From NCBI RefSeq assembly GCF_035818615.1, contig NZ_JAYKZY010000001.1:660501-724500 (forward strand): a stretch of 64,000 nucleotides of DNA. Direction: 5' to 3'. Under the pieces are notes generated by a model. That model had not been told where the DNA came from and searched no databases. It saw only the letters and a program-made list of their open reading frames with translations. Within the stretch, counting starts at the first letter, position 1. Each line of letters opens with the position of its first letter. Below, one piece after another: positions 35,385 through 44,918 of this stretch. A program made the translations under genes and the position numbers. This DNA comes from Sphingobium sp. CR2-8 (GTDB lineage Bacteria; Pseudomonadota; Alphaproteobacteria; Sphingomonadales; Sphingomonadaceae).

Positions 35385-38300
35385 ATGACGCCAGAATTTC
35401 TCAGAGTGGCAGAGCAGGTAATTGAACCGGAAAGCTATACACCGACAACAGCTGCTCAATGGGAAAGCTGGATCAGTGAACAGATCTCGGCTACCGCAGC
35501 GGGCTACCTCGCAAAACCTGATTGGCTGACCGGCCACCACAATGGAGAAGCCTCCATATCCGGCGACTATGCCGGGCGCGAGTTGCTCGAGCTCGTGCAG
35601 AATACCGCAGATGCAGCCGCGGAGATTGGCGGGCATGGTCGCGTACGGATTGAGATTTGCGAAGACGGCCTTTGCGTCGCGAATACAGGCATGCCGTTCA
35701 GGGCTGGCGGTATCCGATCCCTTATGACCGCTCACACGAGTGACAAGCCGACCCGGCGCACTCCTATGATCGGCGCAAAAGGACTTGGCTTTCGTTCTCT
35801 GCTCAACTGGTCAACAGAGCCATTTGTGACGAGCGGAGTTCTCGAAATCGGCTTCTCTCGTTCTCATGCGAGGGAACAGGTTCGCATGCTGGGGCAGAAA
35901 AGCGCCCAGATCGCCAGACTGATCGAGAGCTCGAGAGTACCGCCAGCGCCCGTACTGGCCTTCCCGATGATGAGCGAAGCGATCAAGCAGCAGAACGACC
36001 CGGCAATGCAACGGCTCATTTCGCGTGCCCGAACGCTGCGAGAAACATATGACACTGTGGTCGTCTCCGCCTTCCAGAGCGCGAAGGCCAGGCAGGAAGC
36101 TTTCAATCAACTCACCGAGTTTCGCCCGGATTTTCTGCTATTTGTAGAGGCGTTGGATGAAATCGCGATCGTCGAGGACGGTGAAGAGCGCATATGGCGT
36201 AAAACACCAACGGGCAAGCTCCTCACGCTCGAGATCATCACGCAGGAGAAGACGGAGGTACAGCAGTGGGTTTGCACGCGCGATGCGGGCGATCTTGCGG
36301 TCGAGGCAGAGAAATTGGGCTTCAGGCAGCGTTACGAAATAGCTGTTGCGACCCGCAAGGATGTGGCAACGAAGAGCGGAAACCTCCACTGCTTTTTCCC
36401 GACCTCGCTCGAGGTTCCCTTCCCGGCCCTCTTCCATGCCACACTCGATCTCGATTCAAACCGGAAGTTTCTCAATGCGAACTCGCCAGCGAACCAAATT
36501 GTTCTAGGCGCGCTCTCGACCCTTTATGCCAAGCATATCGAGAAGCTGGCAGTTCTCGATCCTGCTGCCGAACCGCTCACGCTGTTGAGACGCGAGACCA
36601 ACTTCCCAGCGCCGCTTCAGGCGTTCGAATCGGCCATCTACATGGCCGCAAGCCTTGCTCCAATCATTCCCAATAACGGGGCAAAGCGCGTCAAAAGCAG
36701 CGAAACGCAGGTGGGTCCCAAAGATTATGGGCGATATCTTCCCCGGCGGTTCTTTCGTTCGCTTGCCAGATGCAGGGATGAGCATGATCGCGCGACCCTG
36801 AAGCGGCTCAAAGTGGCCGAACTTGATCCCGCAGAGATGGTGCGGGCTCTGGCGGGGGCATCCTTGAGCCTTGATGAAAGAGCAAAGGCGATCGCCGGCA
36901 TCGCACGCGATTTGCCACCAAAGCTGCACGACCGTACCCTGCTGCTCGACACCCAGGAACGGCGACTGACGCGGGATAATAGCTGCTTTCCGCCGCCATC
37001 GACGGGACGTCCGCCTGCATTACCGCGCTGGGCGCGCGCACGGTTCATTCATGCTGAACTCTGGCAGAAAATCTGCAAGGAAATGCCGGGCAATGCCCGA
37101 GAGCGGTTCGATCGCCTTTCTGCATTTGGCATTAACGAATATAATGCCATTGGTGTGATCAGCGCGCTGCGACGGCAGGCGATCGAGACGATCAAGCGCG
37201 GAAAGATGGAGCGATCGAAGGTCCGGCGTGAGTTCCTGGCCGCTCTGCTAAGCCTGAGGCAAACGATCGCCAAGGACACTGCTTATACGCTGGGGCGCCC
37301 TGAAGTTTTTTTGCGCTGATGGCAGATGGCGCGACTGTGGCCAGGTTCACCTCTCCAGCTCCTACGGAGGCCACGGCCCTGTTCTGAGCGCACTGTACGG
37401 GTCGCAGCCCTCATATCTGCTGGGATCTATTGAGGGAAATGGACTTGAAGGCCAGCCCGACGAAATCTCGGCGTTCTTCCGTTGGATTGGAGTTCAGGAA
37501 TGGCCCGTCGGCGTGCGCGAGCCGTTGTCCAGATCGCAGCAAATGCGCGTCAAGAAGGCCCTGCCGACGCATTTCGAAGTCTCAGACGAAAATTACCGGC
37601 GCGACATCCAGCGAGACCAGCTGGCATGGGGCACGAACTGGACTGGCGATCATGAAAGCGTGGCGGGTCTCAGCGGCATTCTGGCAAACGCACCAAGTGC
37701 CGCGATCCTGGCCTGGCTTGCGCTCGATCCGCGTTTCGACATGATCAGACCACATCGGTTTCAGACAAATATGCAGGCCAAGTCCGGCGCTGCGGCCTAT
37801 AGACGCTATCATGGCGCGCTTCCCGATCTTGTACGCGACGCCATCGCTACGCAATCCTGGCTTGAGGTTGCCGGCGGCAACCGCGTTGCCCCCATCGAGG
37901 CCATGCATATTCCTGGGCGGCTTGGTGATCTGTTCCATCAGCCCGAGCGGCCAACCCTCTCGGAGGTCGAATCATATGGCATTTCGCGGCAAGTCTGGCA
38001 CCGGGGTCTGCTTCACGCAGGCGTTCCCGATCGCCTTGCCGATGTACCGGCCAGTCAAATCTATCGGCTGCTCTTAAGCCTCAAGGAAAAGGGGGCGGCG
38101 CCTGACGTAGTGCGGCGGCTTTACGGCCAAATTCTCGAGATCGACGATCTGCAGCCTGGGAATACGCCAGAAGCGAAGATATTTTTTGATGAAGGGAAGG
38201 TGCAGGTACGCCAGCATGGGACGCTGTGCTGGGTTCCGGTCCGGCAAGCGCTCTATCTTGATCGGGATAATTTCCCCGTGGCGGCGCGTGATCATCTTGC

Positions 38301-39651
38301 GATCATCGATTTGCCCGCACGGCGCAGCGCTAAGGACGTGCAGACGCGGTTCGGAACTGCCCCGGTGAGCCGGCAGGCTTTCACGCAAACGGTATCGGAG
38401 GTGATCCAGGCAAGGGACGGTGTACGCACAGTCTTGAGAGATCGTCTTGCTGGCGCACTCCCGTTCATCAAGGCCTATCGGGCCGCGATCAATGCTGAGG
38501 TTCAGAACCTTCGGCGGCTTGACCGATTGGACTTGCAAATCGTCTCGGAAGCCAAACTTGCATTCAGCCTTGGAAGCAGTCTCTTTGAGGGTATGCTGGA
38601 ACCTGGGAGCTATCTGCTCGACGGTGACACGCTCATCATCGCCATCGATGGCGCGGAACAGGAGGATCTGGCCATTGCCCGTGCGACCAGTGCGATCAGC
38701 GACGGCCTTGCAGAGCTGTTCGAACTACAGACTGGTGATGATTTCGAAAAGCTGCTTTCAGCAGTGAACAACGACTTGCGGATGCTGCAGCTTAAACGGC
38801 TACTCAGTCATCACAGCGCTGAAGAAATCGAGATGCTTCTCGCTACCCTTGATGAAGAGCTTGCCAGGTCCGATCCGGGTCCGAGTGTGGATGCCGATAT
38901 CTTCGCACGCGCTACCGCAGCACAAGAGCCGGCTATAGAAGACGCCAAAACGCAATCAGACAGCGCCCAGAGCCCTACCGCTTCTGCACCAGTCGCGCCT
39001 TCTACGGCCGCCTTTACCCATTCCTCTGCGGCTACGCCTCCCCCACCGCCACCTCCCCCACCGGCACCTCCCTCTCCGCCACCCCCACCCGCACTACCGC
39101 CCAAGGCAACCGGCGTGACAGCGACACCGCTCGAGCTAAACTCTGGTTCAGGCACCAGCTCTACGGTGGGATATGTAGGCATAAGGATCGGTGCCCCCCC
39201 ATCTAACACGGGACATTCCGCACGAGACGTCTCGGCGCCGGCGGATGCTGAGACCTGGGCAATTTTCTACGAGGAGAGCCAGGGGCGTTTTCCTGTGCTG
39301 GTCTCGCGTTTACAGGGGGAAGGCGCGTTCGGCTGTGACTGCCTGAGTTTTGCGGCGCATGAAGACCGCACCGCCTTTCAGGCGGCGCCGCATCGGCTGG
39401 ATCTCGTTGCACGCTTCATCGAAGTGAAGTCAGGCCAGGTAAAACTCACACGCAATGAGGAGCGAGCCGCACGACGGCAGAAGAAGCGTTACTTCATCTA
39501 CCGGATCCTGCTCGATACCAATCGGGCATCAGCGCATCTCACGATCATCGAAAATCCCATGCACTACTCGACCGCACTCGTGCAGGAATGCGAGGTGAAC
39601 GTCAGCAAGATCGAAGACCGCAAGGAGCTCAGGCTCAATGCGACGATCTAG
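35385..39651 (+). CDS. Sacsin-like GHKL ATPase with C-terminal DUF3883 domain, split by a frameshift
   Basis: The first frame (to 37319) has an HSP90/sacsin-type ATP site: GRELLELVQNTADAAAEIGG, then MIGAKGLGFRSLLN. Coding clearly continues in another frame through 37320-39651 (for instance GLEGQPDEISAFFRWIGVQE), so the apparent GTG start at 37513 is internal. Removing one T from the run of seven at 37306-37312 gives a single protein of about 1,420 residues. A helical middle and a long proline-rich linker lead to a nuclease-like DUF3883 end, RFIEVKSGQVKLTRNEERAA with the IEVKSG core. ATPase-plus-DUF3883 proteins occur in defence islands. The function is inferred. Confidence 0.8.
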
Positions 39652-39746
39652 CAAGCTGGCCTTCAGGGCACTATTCGGGTTGGCGATGACCAGGTTTCGG
39701 GTCCATCAAAGCGCGGACCTGACATGGCCTCCCGACGCTTCACCCG

Positions 39747-40649
39747 TCACTCGCCCTTCGTGAGATAGGCTCGGGCCTCGAGATAGACCTCCCATCCACG
39801 GTTCGGATCTGACTTGAGGACATCCAGATAGGCTTTGGCACAGCCCGACTGAGGGGAATTCACACTGGTCAGCTCAATAAGCTGGAGGGCCGCGTCCTGT
39901 TTCTTCACGTCAGACGTCGTAGTTTGCAGAAGTTCATAGGCGCTGAAGACCGACCGGATTGCCCTGAAACGGTCGGAACGCAGTTCCTCGCGCGTATTGA
40001 GTTTGAAGAGCGCGATGGTCACCGCCGCTCGTACATGTTTGGGGCCGGAGCTGTGGACGGGCACCGCAAGAATTCCGTTGAACGTAATCAGGGAAGCAGG
40101 ATCTTCCACCATTGGAAAGATCACCAGCGGCTGTTCTTCATGATCGAGCTGCGCGATGCTATCGACCGCCTTGCCACGCGCGCCCGCAATGGGGAAATAA
40201 CTCGACTTCTGGGTGGAGTTACAGGGCTTGCAGGCAGCCGCGTAGTTGCCGGTATCAAAGGCCAGCCAATAGTAACCCGTGTCGGCGGCGCCACCTGCCA
40301 GATGGGGCACCGTCGCCAAAGGCTTGGGCGCTCTCCAAGCCTTCAGTGCATTTTTCGGGCGAAAATGCTCGACATCATGCTCAATCGACCCCTCCTCTTC
40401 CGCCATCGCACGCTCGCAGAAGATGCATTTGAACTGCTGCAGCCGCATGTAGACGATCTTGACGTCAGACCAGATCGATGGAGGCGCTTTGCCTTTCTTC
40501 CCGCCCTTCACAGTGGGTTTGGGCGGCGTGAAATAGCCAGCCGTCACCACCTTGGCCGTTTCTTCAGCCGCCTTTTGCATCCAGTCAGGCTTTAGTGCAG
40601 CGATCTGAGCAAGGATTTGGGCCTGCGTCGCCTCCGGGTAACGGATCAT
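39747..40649 (-). CDS. ptuB: PtuB-like HNH endonuclease of the Septu system
   Basis: The 300-residue protein has an HNH zinc core with two Cys-x-x-Cys pairs (FKCIFCERAM and AACKPCNSTQK) and between them EHDVEHFRPK and GYYWLAFDTGNY, the pattern of PtuB. Septu combines this nuclease with the ATPase PtuA, which holds it silent until infection. It starts three bases after the ptuA stop, and the two overlap in function as one operon. The N-terminal segment has a basic stretch (KGGKKGKAPP). The convergent sacsin gene ends 95 bases away. Confidence 0.85.
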   Translation of the reverse strand: MIRYPEATQAQILAQIAALKPDWMQKAAEETAKVVTAGYFTPPKPTVKGGKKGKAPPSIWSDVKIVYMRLQQFKCIFCERAMAEEEGSIEHDVEHFRPKNALKAWRAPKPLATVPHLAGGAADTGYYWLAFDTGNYAAACKPCNSTQKSSYFPIAGARGKAVDSIAQLDHEEQPLVIFPMVEDPASLITFNGILAVPVHSSGPKHVRAAVTIALFKLNTREELRSDRFRAIRSVFSAYELLQTTTSDVKKQDAALQLIELTSVNSPQSGCAKAYLDVLKSDPNRGWEVYLEARAYLTKGE

Positions 40650-40652
40650 CGA

Positions 40653-41942
40653 TCAGCCTTCGCCAGTCGCCAGCTTCCGGAGCCATTCAGGCGCATCGAC
40701 ACGTGCTGACTTGAGCTGCCGGCCAACGGTACCACTCTCGCCCCGCGCCGCCATTCGCATGAAGGTCATCGCAGCTCCCGCGTCGCCGCTCACGGCCTGC
40801 TGAGCGACCTTGTCGAGTTCCTGTGTAAAACCAACATCGCGCGTGGAATCCAGGCCGAACAGGTCCGACCTCAGTATCTGGTCTGCCGAGAGGCCGAACA
40901 CCTCTTCCTCGGGCCGGCTGATAACCGGCCGCCCCCTTACATTCTCGACGATCCAGATATTGGCCCGTTCGAGTGTACCGACGATGATAGGGCTGTGGGT
41001 CGTGAAGATGAATTGCAAGCGGGGCAGCGCTTTGGCGATCTTGGGGATGAGTATCCGTTGCCATTCCGGGTGGATATGAAGATCGACCTCATCGACCATC
41101 ACAACGCCTTCCATATCCGAAATGCGGCCATTGGGTGGGCAGGCGGTCGAGAGGTGAGACAAAAGATCGCTCGTCCAGCCGAGATAAGCCCTGTACCCGT
41201 CCGACAGCGCACCAAAAGGGACAATCGCCCCATTTGCCCTGAAGAGATATTCTCCAGACTCCATATCACCGGTAAACTTGATGCCTGGCGGCAAGAGCTT
41301 TCCGATCAGACGCACAATTTCATCAAATCGCTGGGTGTCACCATGCCATTCGGGCAGCCATGTTCGAAGCGGCGCCAAGGGAAACTGGTCCTCGAACAGA
41401 GACGCCACCCGCTGATAACGAGGGTGACGCGACGTGCCTCGGTGCTCGGACGACCCTTGCGCTTCGACCCGACGCATGGCGCCGTAGCCAGCGACAAAGA
41501 AGGCGGGCGATGAATCGAGGAAAAGATTCTCGAGCCATTGATCATCCACAGTACCGGGCTTGACGAACTCGACGTCGCCCCGCCGCTCGATCCTGGCGCT
41601 GAGCTCATAGTCATCCTGCCGTTGCCTCGCGCCGACAAAATCCTGAGCACCAAGGGACACCTTGATTGAAACCTTGGCCTGCTTGGCCGGCTTGGCCCCG
41701 CCGCGCCTGATGAGCGCGTATGGCCTGTAGCCGGTCGAGCCCATGAGCGGAGAGAGGAGTGCAAGGGCGATAGCATCGAGTATGGTGCTCTTGCCCGACC
41801 CATTGATACCTAGCAGAACGTTTACATTGAACAGCCGGGGCGGCTTGCCCCCTCCATCAGGGCCAATGCCTGGCGCGAGAAAACTCGTCTCTGCCGTCCG
41901 AAAGGACCGAAGATTTTCGATTTTCAGCGACTTCACATACAT
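40653..41942 (-). CDS. ptuA: PtuA-like ATPase of the Septu system
   Basis: The 429-residue ATPase begins MYVKSLKIENLRSFRTAETS, has Walker A in VLLGINGSGKSTILDAIALA, an ABC-type signature region (PFGALSDGYRAYLGW), and the Walker B/His loop VVMVDEVDLHIHPEWQRI with TTHSPIIVG. This SMC/RecF-like layout is typical of PtuA and of related OLD-type ATPases; the direct linkage to a PtuB-like HNH gene decides for Septu. The small upstream frame overlaps its start, suggesting coupled translation. Confidence 0.85.
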   Translation of the reverse strand: MYVKSLKIENLRSFRTAETSFLAPGIGPDGGGKPPRLFNVNVLLGINGSGKSTILDAIALALLSPLMGSTGYRPYALIRRGGAKPAKQAKVSIKVSLGAQDFVGARQRQDDYELSARIERRGDVEFVKPGTVDDQWLENLFLDSSPAFFVAGYGAMRRVEAQGSSEHRGTSRHPRYQRVASLFEDQFPLAPLRTWLPEWHGDTQRFDEIVRLIGKLLPPGIKFTGDMESGEYLFRANGAIVPFGALSDGYRAYLGWTSDLLSHLSTACPPNGRISDMEGVVMVDEVDLHIHPEWQRILIPKIAKALPRLQFIFTTHSPIIVGTLERANIWIVENVRGRPVISRPEEEVFGLSADQILRSDLFGLDSTRDVGFTQELDKVAQQAVSGDAGAAMTFMRMAARGESGTVGRQLKSARVDAPEWLRKLATGEG

Positions 41943-42229
41943 TCAGAGACAGCCTCGGCCAGGTTCGATCGCATCATAGTCCGCGCTCTTGCGAGATGCG
42001 AGTGTCGTCTTGCGATCGACACTTCCCTCATCCGACGTGCCAGCTTTTGGCTTGTGTCACGCACTACTCGCCATCTCAGATAGCTCCAGACCAATGCTAC
42101 CATACAGGCCGGGAGCGCGCCAACGCTGCATCGGCGCCAGCACCATCGGGGCCATGCTGTCCCTAGCAGCAGGATCAGGTGGGCGCTCGACCAACCGATA
42201 GCAGCGATGCGATGCTCAAAGGAAACCAA
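41933..42229 (-). CDS. Small Arg/Trp-rich membrane-like protein upstream of Septu
   Basis: A 98-residue frame with two hydrophobic stretches (SAHLILLLGTAWPRW and LPACMVALVWSYLRW) and a basic C-terminal half. Its stop overlaps the ptuA start in ATGTATGTGA, and it follows the transglutaminase-like gene by 15 bases. Such tight packing supports a real gene, but the composition (many Arg, Trp and Cys) is also what a chance frame in GC-rich DNA gives. The function is unknown. Confidence 0.4.
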   Translation of the reverse strand: MVSFEHRIAAIGWSSAHLILLLGTAWPRWCWRRCSVGALPACMVALVWSYLRWRVVRDTSQKLARRMREVSIARRHSHLARARTMMRSNLAEAVSECM

Positions 42230-42244
42230 GGAGCAAGCCTGTCG

Positions 42245-42841
42245 TCAGCCCTTCAGGAGACCGAATATCTGAAGCGCACCGCCGGCATTTGCAAGGACCT
42301 GCTCGGGCGTCAGCACATATTGCGGTAAATACTGCAATCCAACATCCCGGGCACCCTTCTGGGTTAAGGCAATCATGCCTGGGCGTGATCCAAAGACCGC
42401 CAAAATCCGCCCAGTCAAAGGTGGGCGGCAATGGCCTGCTACGGCCGTGCGGCCAAGCGAGATGTCAATTATCAGGTCGCCAAACAAAATCCAGCAATGG
42501 CCGTCCCAGTGCTCGCCGTCTTCGCCGGAAAATACCCGCCGTCCATCAAAGCTGCGATCGCTGCCGTACATATAGGCGCTGTCGAGTTTCAGCGCGCCGG
42601 CTACGACAGGTACGATCGTCCCCAGTGGCTCTTCGAGCGATGCCGCCAGAAGCGCGCTCATGATCACACAACTGCTTCCAGTGGGCGGCACGCTGTGGAG
42701 CATGCCCTTTGCAATGTCACAGACCAACTCAAACGCCGGATCGTCCGGCACGGCATCGCGAAACCGCTCCATTGCGGCCTGGCCATGCGATGCAGAGATC
42801 AGGGAAAAGAGAGGCTTTGGCCAGACACTCTGGCCGCTCAT
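42245..42841 (-). CDS. Possible transglutaminase-like cysteine hydrolase
   Basis: The 198-residue protein has a Cys in TGSSCVIMSALLAASL, then EHWDGHCWILFGDLIIDISL with His and Asp spaced as in transglutaminase/papain-like folds (Cys, His, Asp triad). That order and the strand pattern suggest a peptidase or amide-modifying enzyme, but the similarity is weak. Its start overlaps the stop of the regulator-like gene in ATGA, and it precedes the Septu genes on the same strand. It may be the partner of the DNA-binding protein, or an accessory of Septu. Confidence 0.6.
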   Translation of the reverse strand: MSGQSVWPKPLFSLISASHGQAAMERFRDAVPDDPAFELVCDIAKGMLHSVPPTGSSCVIMSALLAASLEEPLGTIVPVVAGALKLDSAYMYGSDRSFDGRRVFSGEDGEHWDGHCWILFGDLIIDISLGRTAVAGHCRPPLTGRILAVFGSRPGMIALTQKGARDVGLQYLPQYVLTPEQVLANAGGALQIFGLLKG

Positions 42842-43341
42842 GCCATCACCCGAGCGCCGAGAATACGCCGCGCGTCGATCCGATCGCGTTTAGTCAGCTC
42901 GCCGATGAGAGCCTCGAAACTCACGCGATAGCTTGGTGCGAGGTCAAGCGCCGCAATATGTTCAAGGAGATGCTGCCCGATCGCCCGCGTGTTGATCGAC
43001 ACGGTGAGGATGTCATCGGGTGACCAGGAGGCACTCCAGTTGTCACCTAGCCTGGTCAGGCGAAAGGTCTGTTCCGGATCATGGAGAAATGTGCGGTAGA
43101 AGCCAAAATTGCGAACAATCTTCGCGGCTTCCGCAGCGGGCAAACCGAGGTCCAGCATCGCAGCCAACCCCACCAGATCGAATAAATGGCTCAAGCGATA
43201 TGCGACGGCAGCGCCCGGTATGATAGGCATATCCTGCCAGAGCGAAAGGCGATCTAGCCAGTTGCCCAGTCTGGATGCAGGCACCCCGATCAGGGCGGGA
43301 AGATCGCGACGACTAAATGCGGCATGATTGGGAAAGTCCAT
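42838..43341 (-). CDS. Putative MerR-like DNA-binding protein
   Basis: The 167-residue protein begins MDFPNHAAFSRRDLPALIGV, and the following PASRLGNWLDRLSLW resembles a MerR-type helix-turn-helix. An AYRLSHLFDLVGLAAMLDLG segment fits the second wing of that fold. The rest is mixed and could be the sensor part. The ATG at 43341 has AAGGAG five bases upstream, better than the longer frame from 43359. A small palindrome lies 22 bases upstream. It is the first of a run of four or five leftward genes ending in Septu and may regulate them. Confidence 0.65.
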   Translation of the reverse strand: MDFPNHAAFSRRDLPALIGVPASRLGNWLDRLSLWQDMPIIPGAAVAYRLSHLFDLVGLAAMLDLGLPAAEAAKIVRNFGFYRTFLHDPEQTFRLTRLGDNWSASWSPDDILTVSINTRAIGQHLLEHIAALDLAPSYRVSFEALIGELTKRDRIDARRILGARVMA

Positions 43342-43363
43342 AACATCTCCTTGATACAATCAT

Positions 43364-43376
43364 CATCAACTTGATG
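43364..43376. promoter_or_regulatory. Palindromic operator candidate
   Basis: CATCAA-C-TTGATG has two perfect six-base arms around one base. It lies just upstream of the MerR-like gene and on the promoter side of the rightward FtsZ-like operon, so it could be the binding site of that protein. No second copy was noticed in this gap. Confidence 0.4.
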
Positions 43377-43596
43377 TTAGATGTCAAGGGAAGGGCGGAT
43401 CGATGGCCGCGCATATAAAATTGTGAGATGAAATTGCGGAAGTTTCGACCAAGCAATTAAGACCTGCGGAATTGCGACTGGCGCCCGACGTTCCAAATCT
43501 CTAAACATTCGGTCCACAACCGAAACGAGATGATTCAACCAGAATGAGGTGCAAGGTCTATGGCCGCCCCACGCTTTAGAGAGAGGGCAACCGTGA

Positions 43597-44130
43597 GTGA
43601 CCGTTCTTGATTCGCGCCTCCTGGAACTGATTGAAATATTGGTCGCCGCGCGGCTCGATTGGCTCGCGTTCGAACTCGTCTTTGTTGTCGAAGCGGGGCG
43701 CCATGCTGAGGAATCCGAAGAAGCGCTCGAGATAGCCCGACATGCGATCCGTAGAGGGGGCCCTGTCGAACCGCGTAGCGAGCCAGTTAGCCTGATCGAA
43801 CAACCTGCCCCCATCCCAACCGACGCGCAGCTCGCGTGGGCCGCGAACTATGTAGAGCGCAGGCTTGGCGATGCTCTGGGGCAGCTTGGCGCGTCGATCG
43901 AGGCTCTCGATTCCCTTGTAGACGGAACAATCGAGCAGCAGGATGCCAAGATCGCCATAGGAGGTCCCGGCGTTGGACGCGCAGTAAGCGCCTCTGCGCT
44001 ACTGCTGGATGGGGAGAGCGAGCGCGAATGTGGGCGCGAAGATGTCGAAAATGCAATTAAGAGTCTTCCCAAACTTCGCGCGGCGCTGCGCCAATGGGCT
44101 GGACAGTCGCCGGATGAGGTTCTGCCATGA
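43597..44130 (+). CDS. Hypothetical protein, first gene of the FtsZ-like operon
   Basis: The 177-residue protein (GTG start, GAGAGAGGG upstream) begins MTVLDSRLLELIEILVAARL and is rich in helices and acidic residues. A middle segment (PIPTDAQLAWAANYVERRLG) and the ending KLRAALRQWAGQSPDEVLP give no match I know. Its stop overlaps the start of the nuclease-like gene, so it belongs to the same operon. It may be a small adaptor. The 220 bases before it separate it from the divergent MerR-like gene. Confidence 0.65.
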   Translation: MTVLDSRLLELIEILVAARLDWLAFELVFVVEAGRHAEESEEALEIARHAIRRGGPVEPRSEPVSLIEQPAPIPTDAQLAWAANYVERRLGDALGQLGASIEALDSLVDGTIEQQDAKIAIGGPGVGRAVSASALLLDGESERECGREDVENAIKSLPKLRAALRQWAGQSPDEVLP

Positions 44131-44918
44131 TGCAGACCGATATCCAGTCCGCGCTCGACGCTATCGTCGGGCATGTTACCGCTCTGGACCATGCTTCGGG
44201 CGCCGGACGCATTTTCGAGTTGTTCATCATGACCAGCATCGCGCAGGGCTTGCGTAATGCTCACTTCAGCGTCTGGGTACAACGCTCAGATGGAAGCATC
44301 ATCCATCCCGGCGATCCAGACCGCCGCTTCATTCAGCGCGGCGGCGCGCCGACAGGGGTTGCTCCCGCCTCGGACGGGCCTGAAAATGCGAGCGTCATTG
44401 GATTTCGGCGGGAAAACGGTCCGGCCTGGGAAATCTGGAACGGTATACAGTTCGCGGGGCGGAGCGCTGCCACCCATGAGATCGACATCTCCATCGTTCC
44501 AGCGAGCGTCGGCGCGGCGTTACGGGTCCATGGAGGCATTCCCTTCGGCCGCCCGCGCGTCGCAATCGAGTGCAAGGATGTCCGTACAGCAGGTAGCCTT
44601 GACGAGATGCGCGCATTCATAGCGCGGCTCTATGATGTGACGCTGTTGCGTGCGCATCATCGCCATTTGACTTTTCCCGATGTCAGGGCGCTGCATCCGG
44701 GAAGCCCCAATACCCCCAGACACCGCGCGACTGTGACCTACTGGCAAGAGAACCGGCGCACCAGAAACATCATCGCTCGGCGGACAGGCTTTACCAGCGG
44801 TACCGCTCCTCTGGGAGAATATCATCGGGTGGAAGGCCATCGCGACATCGATGTCGGAAGCTCCACCCTTGACGAGCTTGTCTTCTCGGTCGTGAACTGG
44901 GCTGCTCAAAATGCCTGA
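44127..44918 (+). CDS. PD-(D/E)XK-like nuclease, second gene of the FtsZ-like operon
   Basis: The 263-residue protein shows the restriction-fold arrangement: Glu31 in an early helix (GRIFELFIMT), Asp120 in a strand (THEIDISIVPA) and Glu148-Cys-Lys150 in the next strand (RPRVAIECKDV). These would bind the catalytic metal. The C-terminal part (YWQENRRTRNIIARRTGF) is basic and may touch nucleic acid. Overlapping starts and stops on both sides bind it into the operon. The assignment rests on motif order, so it is probable rather than proven. Confidence 0.65.
   Translation: MMQTDIQSALDAIVGHVTALDHASGAGRIFELFIMTSIAQGLRNAHFSVWVQRSDGSIIHPGDPDRRFIQRGGAPTGVAPASDGPENASVIGFRRENGPAWEIWNGIQFAGRSAATHEIDISIVPASVGAALRVHGGIPFGRPRVAIECKDVRTAGSLDEMRAFIARLYDVTLLRAHHRHLTFPDVRALHPGSPNTPRHRATVTYWQENRRTRNIIARRTGFTSGTAPLGEYHRVEGHRDIDVGSSTLDELVFSVVNWAAQNA

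Noticed and set aside
39040..39110. Short tandem repeat of proline codons.
   Set aside because: It is a proline-rich linker inside the sacsin/DUF3883 coding sequence, not a repeat array or CRISPR.
37513..39651. Independent gene starting at GTG 37513.
   Set aside because: The same frame continues upstream with well-formed protein sequence to the T7 run, so 37513 is internal to a longer frameshifted gene.
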